The notes under the pieces were generated by a model. It ran no database searches, was not told the DNA's origin, and worked only from the letters and a program-made list of their open reading frames with translations. DNA of 15,299 bases from Anaerolinea sp. (GTDB lineage: Bacteria; Chloroflexota; Anaerolineae; Anaerolineales; Villigracilaceae), in contig DYNS01000021.1 of NCBI GenBank assembly GCA_020720965.1, positions 1-15,299 on the forward strand, read 5' to 3'. This document shows positions 1 to 7,183 of the stretch, piece after piece. Made by a program: the position numbers and the translations under genes. Position 1 is the stretch's first letter; each line of letters opens with the position of its first letter.

Positions 1-481
<481 letters not shown>

Positions 482-489
<8 letters not shown>

Positions 490-1399
490 TCTCTCCTCCA
501 GCCTGTTGAGATGCCTGAGCAAGCGCTTCCGCGCCGCCAGCGATATCGAGCATGTCGTTGGTAATTACTTGTTGTCTTACTTTGTTGTATTGCAGTTGCA
601 GGTCGCCCACCAGTTCGATGGCGTTATCGGTTGCGTTCCGCATGGCAACCATGCGAGCAGCGTGTTCCGAAGCGAGCGACTCTAAAATCGCCTGAAAGAC
701 TTGCAAAGCGGTGAAGCGCGGGATGATTTGGTCTAAAATTTCGCGCTCGGCGGGTTCGTAAATGTAAGCAGCAGAGACCTGACGGGTTTGCTCGAAGGCT
801 TCCACCCGTCCTTCTCCGCTCTCCACTTCCAAAGGAAGCAGTTTTTTAACGGTGGGTTCCTGGCGTACCATGTTGACAAAGTCGGTATAAACCAGGTACA
901 CCTCGTCCACGTTGCCGCTCAGGTACTCATCCACTGCCAACCTGCCCACCGCAGAAACATCTGCAAAGGAGGGGGCGGCGGGAAGGTTGCTAAAATCTGC
1001 CATTACGTTCATGTGGCGGCGCAACAACAGGTCGCGCCCTTTGCGCCCAACTGCCAAAAATCGGGCGGGGGTTGCCCAGTTGGAGAATTTTCGCAGCACA
1101 AAGCGGATGAGGTTGGTGTTGTACGCGCCTGCCAGCCCTCTATCGCCGCTGACAACCACCACCAGGGTGTTTTTCACTTCCGGGCGGGCGGTGAGCAGAG
1201 GATGCAGGGTGGCACGCCCCGGCTGACCGGCAATGTGGGTAAGCACTTGCCAAGCTTTGGTGGCGTAAGGGCGGGTCCCCATGAGGGAGGAGATTGCCTT
1301 ACGCACTTTGCTGGCGCTAACTGCCTGCAAGGCGCGGGTCACTTGCGATATATTTTTTACACTCCGAATTCGGAGCCGCATTTCTCTTGCGGAAGCCAT
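482..1399 (-). CDS. atpG: F-type ATP synthase gamma subunit
   Basis: This encodes the gamma subunit, the coiled-coil shaft that turns inside the alpha3beta3 head and couples proton flow to ATP synthesis. The 305-residue protein begins MASAREMRLRIRSVKNISQV, the classic N-terminal shaft helix, and ends with the conserved SEHAARMVAMRNATDNA segment followed by a QLQYNKVRQQVIT helix. The central domain carries VVVVSGDRGLAGAYNTN. It is slightly longer than the usual 285-290 residues, mainly through a polar C-terminal tail (AQASQQAGGEND) whose last codons overlap the start of atpD. The ATG at 1399 is preceded by AAGGAG at a spacing of about 8 nt. It lies 41 nt after atpA in the same orientation, giving the usual A-G-D order. 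The assignment is secure. Confidence 0.98.
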
Positions 1400-1440
1400 C
1401 GAGTAGTCTCCTTGTCGCTAGTCGGACAGTCGGCTCGTCC

Positions 1441-3096
1441 TTAGGCTTGCCAGGTGGATTGGAAGGTGGAAAGGGCTTCGCGCAGCCGCTTTTCATTATC
1501 GGCGGTGATTTGGCGTTTTTCTACAATTTCTTTGCCAATTTCCGGGTAGGATTGGTCGAGGAATTTAATCACTTCGATTTCCCACTGACGCATTTTCTCC
1601 ACCGGAACATCGTCTGCGTAGCCCTGAGTGCCTGCAAAAATGACCATCACCTGATGTTCCAGGGAGGCGGGGGCGTACTGGGGTTGTTTGAGAATTTCCT
1701 GCATCCGGCGACCACGATTCAGCTGCGATTGGGTGGATTTATCCAGGTCAGAGCCGAATTGGGCAAAGGCTGCCAGTTCGCGGTAGGCTGCCATATCCAG
1801 GCGCAAACGACCCGCAACCTGGCGCATGGCTTTGGTTTGGGCTGCGCCACCCACGCGGGAGACGGAGATACCCACGTTTACGGCGGGGCGAATGCCGGCA
1901 TTGAAGAGGTTGGATTCCAGATAAATCTGGCCATCGGTGATGGAGATGACGTTGGTCGGAACGTAAGCGGAGACATCCCCCAGCAGGGTTTCGATGATGG
2001 GCAGAGCGGTGAGAGAGCCGCCAGTGTTGGCAACTTTGGCGGCTTTGAATCCTTCGCCTTTGGCTTTGGCGGCTTCTTTGGCATCGTGTTCTGCCATCGG
2101 TCCGCTGTAGACAATGCCGTCCAGGGCGGTTTCGGCTGTTGCTTCGCCGCTAAAGTCGTCTTTGACGACCGCATAATCAATCGAGAGGCGGGCGGCGCGT
2201 TCCAGCAGACGGGAGTGCAGGTAGAACAGGTCGCCGGGGTAGGCTTCGCGTCCGGGGGGGCGGCGCAGGAGCAAGGAAACCTGACGGTATGCCCACGCAT
2301 GTTTGGAAAGGTCATCATAAACGACCAGGGCATCACGCCCGGTTTCCATAAATTCCTCACCCATGGCGCAGCCAGAGTAGGGAGCAATGTACTGCAAAGC
2401 AGCCGATTCGTCTGCGGCGGCGACAACGATGATGGTATGTTCCATGGCGCCGTGTTTTTCCAGCAGAGCTACGGTGCGGGCGATGGCGGCTTTCTTTTGC
2501 CCGATGGCAACATAAATGCAGATAACGCCTTTGCCTTTTTGGTTGATGATGGCGTCGATGGCAATGGCGGTTTTACCAGTTTGGCGGTCGCCGATGATGA
2601 GTTCGCGTTGCCCGCGTCCAACCGGAATCATCGCGTCGATGGCTTTGATACCGGTCTGAACCGGGGTATCCACATCCTGACGGGCGACAACGCCGGGGGC
2701 GATGCGCTCGATGGGGCGGTAACCGCTAAAGTTGATGGGACCTTTGCCGTCAATGGGTTCGCCGAGGGCATTTACCACGCGCCCGACCATTCCATCTCCG
2801 ACCGGAACAGAGGCAATGCGCCCTGTGCCGCGCACGGTCATGCCTTCGGTCACTCCGGCATAATCGCCCATGATGATGACGCCCACGCTATTTTCTTCCA
2901 GGTTGAATGCTGTGCCGATAACGCCGTTTTCAAACCGCACCAGTTCCTGCGATTTGACGCTCGCCAAGCCTTTCACCCGCGCGATACCGTCACCGGCTTC
3001 TACGACTGTACCAACATCGCTTATGCTCACAACCGGTTCAAATGCATCAATCTGCTTTTGAAAATCGCTCGTGATTTGCTTAATCAGGTCTGACAT
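1441..3096 (-). CDS. atpA: F-type ATP synthase alpha subunit with an internal insert
   Basis: This encodes the non-catalytic nucleotide-binding alpha subunit of F1-ATPase. Seen in the 551-residue translation: the P-loop GDRQTGKT at 169-176, the VVYDDLSKHAWAYRQ Walker B region near 258-272, and the arginine-finger segment NVGISVSRVGG with Arg414. The ATG at 3096 follows a GGAGG sequence. The family is usually about 500-515 residues. The excess here lies mainly at about residues 306-357, between LLERAARLS and GGSLTALPIIET, where most alpha subunits have only a few residues; the insert is rich in Ala, Lys, Asp and Glu. It keeps the reading frame and is flanked by well-conserved sequence, so it does not look like a sequencing error. 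The gene appears to begin the operon: upstream in this orientation is an unrelated binding protein, not atpH. Confidence 0.98.
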   Translation of the reverse strand: MSDLIKQITSDFQKQIDAFEPVVSISDVGTVVEAGDGIARVKGLASVKSQELVRFENGVIGTAFNLEENSVGVIIMGDYAGVTEGMTVRGTGRIASVPVGDGMVGRVVNALGEPIDGKGPINFSGYRPIERIAPGVVARQDVDTPVQTGIKAIDAMIPVGRGQRELIIGDRQTGKTAIAIDAIINQKGKGVICIYVAIGQKKAAIARTVALLEKHGAMEHTIIVVAAADESAALQYIAPYSGCAMGEEFMETGRDALVVYDDLSKHAWAYRQVSLLLRRPPGREAYPGDLFYLHSRLLERAARLSIDYAVVKDDFSGEATAETALDGIVYSGPMAEHDAKEAAKAKGEGFKAAKVANTGGSLTALPIIETLLGDVSAYVPTNVISITDGQIYLESNLFNAGIRPAVNVGISVSRVGGAAQTKAMRQVAGRLRLDMAAYRELAAFAQFGSDLDKSTQSQLNRGRRMQEILKQPQYAPASLEHQVMVIFAGTQGYADDVPVEKMRQWEIEVIKFLDQSYPEIGKEIVEKRQITADNEKRLREALSTFQSTWQA

Positions 3097-3207
3097 TTCG
3101 CCTCCACCGTTGGGATAATTCGATGTTTCAACTTCGCCGCATGGCGCAACTTTTCACCTATATTTTAATGAGAAAATTGCCGTATCAGCGGCGGGCAGAA
3201 CATTCCA

Positions 3208-3236
3208 ATCATACCTGAAAGCAGGTTGATTGTCTA
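3208..3236 (-). promoter_or_regulatory. Predicted sigma70-type promoter for atpAGD
   Basis: On the minus strand a -35 box TAGACA (3231-3236, 5 of 6 consensus bases) and a -10 box TATGAT (3208-3213, 5 of 6) are separated by exactly 17 nt. Transcription would start near 3200, giving a leader of roughly 100 nt before the atpA start at 3096. The site lies in the 173-nt gap between atpA and the sugar-binding protein gene. It is predicted by eye from consensus only. Confidence 0.6.
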
Positions 3237-3269
3237 GTTCGTGAAAACGGGCGCACAGGCTGGGGTTGT

Positions 3270-4370
3270 TTAGGGCTTGGGCGGGCGCTGGTCTTCGGGG
3301 ATGTCGCGGTAAACGCTTTCGTAAGGCTGAAAACCGCTGATAACAACCGTATCGTACAGGTTCGCCTGGTTCACCTGCACAACCGGCAAGAAGTATGCCT
3401 GCACAAAGCCCGTCTGGTTGGGCGTGTTGGTGAGTTCTGCCAGAGAAAATTGTTGCATCCCTTGCACGCTTTCACCGTTCAGAAGCGAATCCATCAACCC
3501 CACCGCTTTAGGGGCAAGGTCGCGGATGTCTTTGAAGATGGTGACGGAAAGTTCGCCCTTGACGATGCTGTTGCAACCGTCTGCGGTGGCATCCTGCCCG
3601 CTGACGGGGACAACCCCGGCAAGCCCTTGCGCCCGCATGGCTTCCAACGCGCCCAGGGCAGTTCCATCATTGGAGGCGAGAACAGCGTCTATGTCGTTGT
3701 TGGTGGCGGCGAGGATGTTTTCCATCAGTTTGAGGGCATTTGCCGGGTCCCAGTCATCCACCCACTGGTCGGCGACTACTTCGATTTTATCGGCGTAAGG
3801 CTCCAACGCTTCATCCTGCCCTTTGCGGAAGAGGATGGCGTTGTTATCGGTAGGCGAGCCGCCCAGTTTAACGAGGCGCAATTTTCCATTGACGGCGACA
3901 TCCCAGTTTTCAATATCCACTGCCTGCATCAGTCCCTGCGCCTGTTGACGACCGACTTCGGTGTTGTCGAAGGACAGGTAGGCGGAAATTTTATCGGTCT
4001 TGACCAGGCGGTCGTAAGAGATGACCTTGACTCCGGCGGCGGCGGCTTTTTCCACAGCAGAAACGGCTTCGTCACCGTCTTCCGCCAGGATGATAAGCCC
4101 CCGAATCCCCTGAGAAACCATGTTTTCCACCTGGTCGTTTTGCAATTTCACGTCGTGGTTGGCTTCCTGCACCAGCACTTCGTAGCCTTTTTCTTCCAGC
4201 AGTTTTTGTATCAGTTCCGCTTCGGGTTTCCAGCGTTCAGTGGCGAAATCGGACATGGAGATGCCGACTTTGACCGGGGCGCTTTTTTCGGCGGCGCAAG
4301 CGCCCAAACTAACGGCGAACAGGCTAAGGAGCAGGCTGAAGGCAAAAAGGCGGGTGAATCTCATTTTCAT
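3270..4370 (-). CDS. XylF-like sugar ABC transporter substrate-binding lipoprotein
   Basis: This is a periplasmic-binding-protein-fold lipoprotein (type 1, Peripla_BP_4 style) that would capture a sugar outside the membrane and deliver it to an ABC transporter. I start it at the ATG at 4370, giving 366 residues, because a GGAAAGGAAA Shine-Dalgarno sequence sits just upstream and a lipoprotein signal follows directly: basic MKMRFTR, a hydrophobic stretch at 8-22 and the lipobox LGAC with Cys25. The longer frame back to 4433 adds residues unlike a signal peptide. Segments typical of D-xylose-binding XylF proteins are VISYDRLV (116-123), GGSPTDNNA (170-178), LASNDGTALGALEAM and SGQDATADG (257-265). 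The exact ligand is inferred and could be another pentose or hexose. No permease or ATPase gene lies on either side: atpA follows it and a divergent hydrolase gene precedes it. Confidence 0.9.
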   Translation of the reverse strand: MKMRFTRLFAFSLLLSLFAVSLGACAAEKSAPVKVGISMSDFATERWKPEAELIQKLLEEKGYEVLVQEANHDVKLQNDQVENMVSQGIRGLIILAEDGDEAVSAVEKAAAAGVKVISYDRLVKTDKISAYLSFDNTEVGRQQAQGLMQAVDIENWDVAVNGKLRLVKLGGSPTDNNAILFRKGQDEALEPYADKIEVVADQWVDDWDPANALKLMENILAATNNDIDAVLASNDGTALGALEAMRAQGLAGVVPVSGQDATADGCNSIVKGELSVTIFKDIRDLAPKAVGLMDSLLNGESVQGMQQFSLAELTNTPNQTGFVQAYFLPVVQVNQANLYDTVVISGFQPYESVYRDIPEDQRPPKP

Positions 4371-4405
4371 GGTATTTCCTTTCCAATCGGGAAAATGGTT
4401 GCGAT

Positions 4406-4433
4406 AGTTTATCCCTTTAGGAGGCAAAGTCAA
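4406..4433 (-). promoter_or_regulatory. Predicted promoter for the sugar-binding protein gene
   Basis: On the minus strand a -35 box TTGACT (4428-4433, 5 of 6) and a weaker -10 box TAAACT (4406-4411, 4 of 6) are 16 nt apart. They lie 36 nt before the start codon at 4370, in the intergenic region shared with the divergent hydrolase gene. Consensus match only. Confidence 0.4.
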
Positions 4434-4512
4434 GGCGTGGAATGAGTTTGCACGGTAAGGGCGGGGTTTTCGTTGTACACTTTTGGAAGTTGAAATTCAC
4501 CCAAGGAGGCTT

Positions 4513-5055
4513 ATGACATCTACCGGAAAAATTTTGTATGCCCTGCACTTTGCAGCACAAAAACACCGCGACCAGCGCCGCAAAGACAAGCAGCACTCGC
4601 CGTACATTAATCACCCCATTGCAGTTGCGCGTTTGTTGTGGGAGGTGGGGGGCATTGAAGAGGATACGACCATCATCGCCGCCCTGCTGCACGATACCAT
4701 AGAAGATACACAAACCACCCCGGAGGAGATTCGCGCCCTGTTTGGGGAGGAGACGATGAGCATTGTGCAGGAGGTGACGGACGATAAATCTCTGCCCCCG
4801 GCGGTTCGCAAACGCTTGCAGGTGGAACATGCCCCGCATCTTTCCGCCCAAGCCAAAGCGATAAAGCTCGCCGACAAAATCAGCAATCTGCATGACCTGC
4901 TGGATAGCCCGCCGGTAAACTGGTCTGCTGCCCGCCAACAAGAATACCTGCTGTGGACGGAAGAAGTGGTGAACGGCTTGCGCGGAACCAACCCGGCGCT
5001 GGAAGCCCAATATGACAAGATTTTGCAAGATGGCAAAAAAAGCCTGGGGATGTAG
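4513..5055 (+). CDS. MESH1-type HD-domain small alarmone hydrolase
   Basis: This is a single-domain HD phosphohydrolase of 180 residues, close in length and sequence pattern to metazoan MESH1 and to the hydrolase half of bacterial SpoT/Rel. The family's reaction is Mn2+-dependent removal of the 3' pyrophosphate from (p)ppGpp; MESH1 also dephosphorylates NADPH. Visible signature segments are HFAAQKHRDQRRK, YINHP with His34, LLHDTIEDT with His60-Asp61 and Glu64-Asp65, VTDDKSLPP (88-96), RKRLQVEHAP and KAIKLADKISNL with Asp121, so the metal-ligand set H34/H60/D61/D121 is intact. No synthetase, TGS or ACT domain is attached. The ATG at 4513 is chosen because AAGGAGG lies 3 nt upstream; an in-frame TTG at 4483 would place that ribosome site inside the gene. 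It is divergent from the sugar-binding protein gene and stands alone. The cellular substrate is inferred. Confidence 0.93.
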   Translation: MTSTGKILYALHFAAQKHRDQRRKDKQHSPYINHPIAVARLLWEVGGIEEDTTIIAALLHDTIEDTQTTPEEIRALFGEETMSIVQEVTDDKSLPPAVRKRLQVEHAPHLSAQAKAIKLADKISNLHDLLDSPPVNWSAARQQEYLLWTEEVVNGLRGTNPALEAQYDKILQDGKKSLGM

Positions 5056-5153
5056 CCCTCACCCCCACCCTCTACCACTGCGTGGCACACGTCCCGGTGG
5101 GAGAGGGGCTTTTTTCTCCCTTCCCCCACCGGGGGAAGGGCAGGGGATGAGGG
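5056..5153. repeat. Nested palindromic intergenic element, probably a dispersed REP/MITE-like repeat
   Basis: The element begins directly after the stop codon of the alarmone hydrolase gene. Its ends are imperfect terminal inverted repeats, CCCTCACCCC at 5056-5065 and GGGGATGAGGG at 5143-5153. Inside are two hairpins: 5068-5078 with 5097-5107 (10 of 11 pairs), and 5118-5127 with 5131-5140 (10 perfect pairs, loop ACC). The composition is strikingly G/C-homopolymeric and unlike coding sequence. Compact nested inverted repeats of this kind are often dispersed in many copies, but only one copy is visible here, so the repeat status is inferred. Confidence 0.55.
5068..5115 (+). terminator. Predicted rho-independent terminator after the alarmone hydrolase gene
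   Basis: The arms CCCTCTACCAC (5068-5078) and GTGGGAGAGGG (5097-5107) pair at 10 of 11 positions. The 18-nt loop can itself form a small CGTG/CACG stem (5081-5084 with 5088-5091). After G-C a run of six T follows (5110-5115). It lies 12 nt past the stop codon at 5055, inside the palindromic element. Confidence 0.65.
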
Positions 5154-5206
5154 CGTTTCCCTCCCTGTGTAGCCCATACGCCCTGCGCGGAGGCTTTTAG
5201 CCGCTA

Positions 5207-5215
5207 TGGTATAAT
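5207..5215 (+). promoter_or_regulatory. Predicted extended -10 promoter for yebC-ruvC-ruvA
   Basis: TGG followed by a perfect TATAAT (5210-5215) forms an extended -10 element. No good -35 box is seen at 16-18 nt, which extended -10 promoters can tolerate. Transcription would start near 5222, about 46 nt before the yebC start. Confidence 0.6.
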
Positions 5216-5267
5216 CTCCGGGCTAAATTTCAAACCCCTTTGTAAAAAGTTTAAGGAGCAATTATCT

Positions 5268-6023
5268 ATGTCTGGACATAGCCATTGGGCGACCATTCGC
5301 CGCAAAAAAGGAGCCGCAGACGCAAAACGAGGCGCCATCTTCACCCGTCTGGCGCGAGAAATCGTCATGGCAGCCCGCCTCGGCGGCGGAGACCTGGGTT
5401 CCAACGTCCGCCTGCAACTGGCAGTGGAAAAAGCCCGCGCACAAAACATGCCCAAAGACAACATCGAAAGAGCCATTCGGCGCGGCACCGGCGATGACAA
5501 AGAAGGCGGCAGCATTGAAGAATTGACGATGGAAGGCTACGGTCCGCACGGCTCCGCCTTTATGGTAGAGTGCATGACCGACAACCGCAACCGCACCGTA
5601 GCAGACCTGCGCCACGCCTTTAGCAAAAACGGCGGCAACATGGCAGAACCCGGCGCGGTAGGCTGGCAATTCGAGCGCAAATCTTACTTTGCCTTCCCCG
5701 CCAGCCAACTCTCTTACGAAAAAGCCTTCGAGCTCGCCATCGAAGCCGGCGCGGATGACGTGCAGGAAGACGGCGAAAACATCGAAATCATCGCCCCGGT
5801 AGATGCCTTCAAAACCGTCACCGATGCCCTTCACAGCGTCAAAATCTCACCAGAAGATGCCGGTTTACGCCTGATTGCCAAGCAAGACCTGGAACTGGGC
5901 GTGGAAGAAACCCTGCAAGTGCTGCGCTTTGTAGAAGCCATTGAAGAACTGGATGACGTACAAAACGTTTATCATAATCTGAAACTTTCAGAAGAAGCCC
6001 TGGCTGCGCTGGAAGAAGAATAA
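5268..6023 (+). CDS. yebC: YebC/PmpR (TACO1) family protein
   Basis: This is a 251-residue member of the YebC/PmpR/TACO1 family, described as a DNA-binding transcriptional regulator and, more recently, as a ribosome-associated factor aiding translation of difficult sequences such as proline runs. The N-terminus MSGHSHWATIRRKKGAADAKRG is the family hallmark (usually MAGHSKWANIKHRK..DAKRGK). Further marks are RAIRRGTG (69-74), YGPHG (91-95; the family usually has YGPGG), RNRTVADLRHAFSKNGG and the C-terminal LDDVQNVYHN. Length is normal. The ATG at 5268 follows AAGGAG at 5253-5258. It heads a plus-strand cluster with ruvC and ruvA, a conserved bacterial arrangement. Third codon positions are strongly C/A-biased, as in ruvC and ruvA. 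Family assignment is certain; the precise role here is not. Confidence 0.97.
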   Translation: MSGHSHWATIRRKKGAADAKRGAIFTRLAREIVMAARLGGGDLGSNVRLQLAVEKARAQNMPKDNIERAIRRGTGDDKEGGSIEELTMEGYGPHGSAFMVECMTDNRNRTVADLRHAFSKNGGNMAEPGAVGWQFERKSYFAFPASQLSYEKAFELAIEAGADDVQEDGENIEIIAPVDAFKTVTDALHSVKISPEDAGLRLIAKQDLELGVEETLQVLRFVEAIEELDDVQNVYHNLKLSEEALAALEEE

Positions 6024-6029
6024 AACCAC

Positions 6030-6053
6030 AAGGGCGGCGCATGCGCCGCCCTT
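6030..6053. repeat. 24-bp perfect palindrome between yebC and ruvC
   Basis: The half-site AAGGGCGGCGCA is followed by its exact reverse complement. As RNA it forms a 10-bp GC-rich stem with a CATG loop. It lies 6 nt after the yebC stop. It could be a terminator or attenuator (but a pyrimidine run, not a T run, follows), a processing hairpin, or a protein-binding operator. It contains an in-frame ATG at 6041, an alternative start for ruvC. Confidence 0.75.
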
Positions 6054-6067
6054 CCCTTTCCCCTCCC

Positions 6068-6547
6068 ATGACCCTCGCCCTCGGCATTGACCCTGGAACC
6101 GCCACCACCGGCTACGGATTGGTGGAACAAAACACAGACGGCTCGCTGCAAGCCATCGCCTACGGCATCCTCTCCACCCCAAAAGACCTGCCCGCCCCAG
6201 AACGGCTGGATATGCTCTACCAGCAAATGAACGAAATCCTGCGTCAGTACCAGCCCCACAGCAGCGCGGTGGAAAAGCTCTTCTTCCAAAAAAACGTCAG
6301 CACTGCCCTGGCAGTCGGGCAAGCACGAGGAGTCATCCTGCTCTCTCTGGCGCAAGCCGGGCTCAACATCGCAGAATACACCCCCAACGAAGTCAAACAA
6401 GCCGTAGCCGGGTACGGCTCCGCCGAAAAACGGCAGGTACAAGAGATGGTACGCATCCTCCTCAACCTCCCCGGCATCCCGCGCCCAGACGATGCCGCAG
6501 ACGCTCTCGCCATCGCCATCTGCCACCTCAACACCAACCGCTACTAA
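6068..6547 (+). CDS. ruvC: Crossover junction endodeoxyribonuclease RuvC
   Basis: RuvC is the dimeric Mg2+-dependent nuclease that resolves Holliday junctions after RuvAB branch migration. With the ATG at 6068 the protein has 159 residues, close to the family norm, and begins MTLALGIDPGTATTGYG. The four catalytic acids are visible: Asp8 in GIDPG, Glu69 in AVEKLFF, and Asp142 and Asp145 in PDDAADALAIAI. The family's QARGVIL and EYTPNEVKQAV segments are present. No Shine-Dalgarno sequence precedes 6068, only a pyrimidine tract. An in-frame ATG at 6041 would add nine residues (MRRPSLSPP) and has a weak AAGGG upstream, but it sits inside a perfect palindrome; family length favours 6068. It follows yebC by 44 nt and precedes ruvA. 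Function is certain, the start less so. Confidence 0.95.
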   Translation: MTLALGIDPGTATTGYGLVEQNTDGSLQAIAYGILSTPKDLPAPERLDMLYQQMNEILRQYQPHSSAVEKLFFQKNVSTALAVGQARGVILLSLAQAGLNIAEYTPNEVKQAVAGYGSAEKRQVQEMVRILLNLPGIPRPDDAADALAIAICHLNTNRY

Positions 6548-6558
6548 CCCCAAAATTT

Positions 6559-6567
6559 TGATACAAT
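6559..6567 (+). promoter_or_regulatory. Possible extended -10 promoter giving a leaderless ruvA mRNA
   Basis: TGA followed by TACAAT (6562-6567, 5 of 6 bases) forms an extended -10 box ending 7 nt before the ruvA GTG at 6575. Transcription would then begin at or next to the start codon. There is no clear -35 box and no Shine-Dalgarno sequence before ruvA. Prediction by eye. Confidence 0.4.
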
Positions 6568-6574
6568 AAAACTT

Positions 6575-7150
6575 GTGATAGCAACCCTGCGTGGCGAAAT
6601 TACCCAACTGGAAGAAAACGCCCTCATTTTAGAAACCGGCGGCATCGGTTTGCGCGTCTTCCTCCCCAAACCCTTGCTTGCCAAACAACAAACTGGCGAG
6701 AGCATCCTCCTCCACACCCACCTCATCGTCCGAGAAAACGACCTCTCCCTCTACGGATTTGAAACCCCCGCCGACCGGCAATTCTTCCTGACTCTGTTGG
6801 GCGTGGACGGTGTGGGACCTAAAGTCGCCCTCTCCGTGCTTTCCACCCTGAACCTGGATACCGTACAAAGAGCCGTCTCCAGCGATGAAGCCGACCTCCT
6901 CAGCCGGGTGCCGGGCGTGGGCAAAAAAACCGCCCAAAAGATGCTGCTCTACCTCAAAGACCGCCTGAAACCCTCCAGCCAACTGGAAAAAATCGCCGCC
7001 CTCTCCGACACAGATTCGGAAGTCCTCGCTGCCCTCACCACCCTGGGCTACTCGGTCATCGAAGCCCAAACCGCCCTGCAATCCATCCCCAAAGACAGCC
7101 CCAACAACGTAGAAGAAAAATTACGCCTGGCGCTTGGCTATTTTCAATAG
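6575..7150 (+). CDS. ruvA: Holliday junction branch migration protein RuvA
   Basis: RuvA binds four-way DNA junctions as a tetramer and loads the RuvB helicase. The 191-residue protein starts MIATLRGEITQLEENALILETGG, the OB-fold domain I. It has the two helix-hairpin-helix motifs of domain II, LLGVDGVGPKVAL (74-86) and SRVPGVGKKTAQKM (110-123), an acidic/polar linker, and domain III (about 148-190) that contacts RuvB. Length and architecture are normal. The start is GTG at 6575: no ATG fits, and the residue pattern M-I-A-T-L-R-G is exactly where RuvA proteins begin. No ribosome-binding site is visible, consistent with a leaderless transcript. It lies 27 nt after ruvC. ruvB is not in this window. 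Confidence 0.97.
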   Translation: MIATLRGEITQLEENALILETGGIGLRVFLPKPLLAKQQTGESILLHTHLIVRENDLSLYGFETPADRQFFLTLLGVDGVGPKVALSVLSTLNLDTVQRAVSSDEADLLSRVPGVGKKTAQKMLLYLKDRLKPSSQLEKIAALSDTDSEVLAALTTLGYSVIEAQTALQSIPKDSPNNVEEKLRLALGYFQ

Positions 7151-7164
7151 CCAAGCAGTTTGGC
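7133..7164 (+). promoter_or_regulatory. Hairpin across the ruvA stop codon with an alternative pairing
   Basis: The arms at 7133-7142 (CTTGGCTATT) and 7146-7155 are perfect reverse complements with a 3-nt loop, and the ruvA stop codon (7148-7150) lies in the second arm. Part of the second arm (GCCAA, 7150-7154) can instead pair with TTGGC at 7160-7164. No T run follows on either strand, so it is not a standard terminator. It may be a processing or mRNA-stability hairpin between ruvA and the next gene. Confidence 0.45.
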
Positions 7165-7183
7165 AACTCTAAAAAAATAAAAT

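Noticed and set aside
1387..3093. Long open frame (568 codons) antisense to atpA
   Set aside because: It mirrors atpA on the opposite strand, its translation is Gly/Phe/His-rich without any family motif, and atpA is certain. It is a by-product of codon bias.
4371..4433. Upstream start at 4433 for the sugar-binding protein
   Set aside because: It would put 21 polar residues before the signal peptide and would bury the Shine-Dalgarno sequence at about 4376-4385.
3450..4445. Open frame of 331 codons antisense to the sugar-binding protein gene
   Set aside because: Shadow of a well-supported gene; the translation shows no domain and starts inside the real coding strand.
4483..4512. TTG start at 4483 for the alarmone hydrolase
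   Set aside because: The strong AAGGAGG just before the ATG at 4513, and the MESH1-like length, favour the shorter form.
5012..5200. Small plus-strand frame over the palindromic element
   Set aside because: Its Pro/Gly/Arg-rich translation simply reads through the inverted repeats; no ribosome site and no family resemblance.
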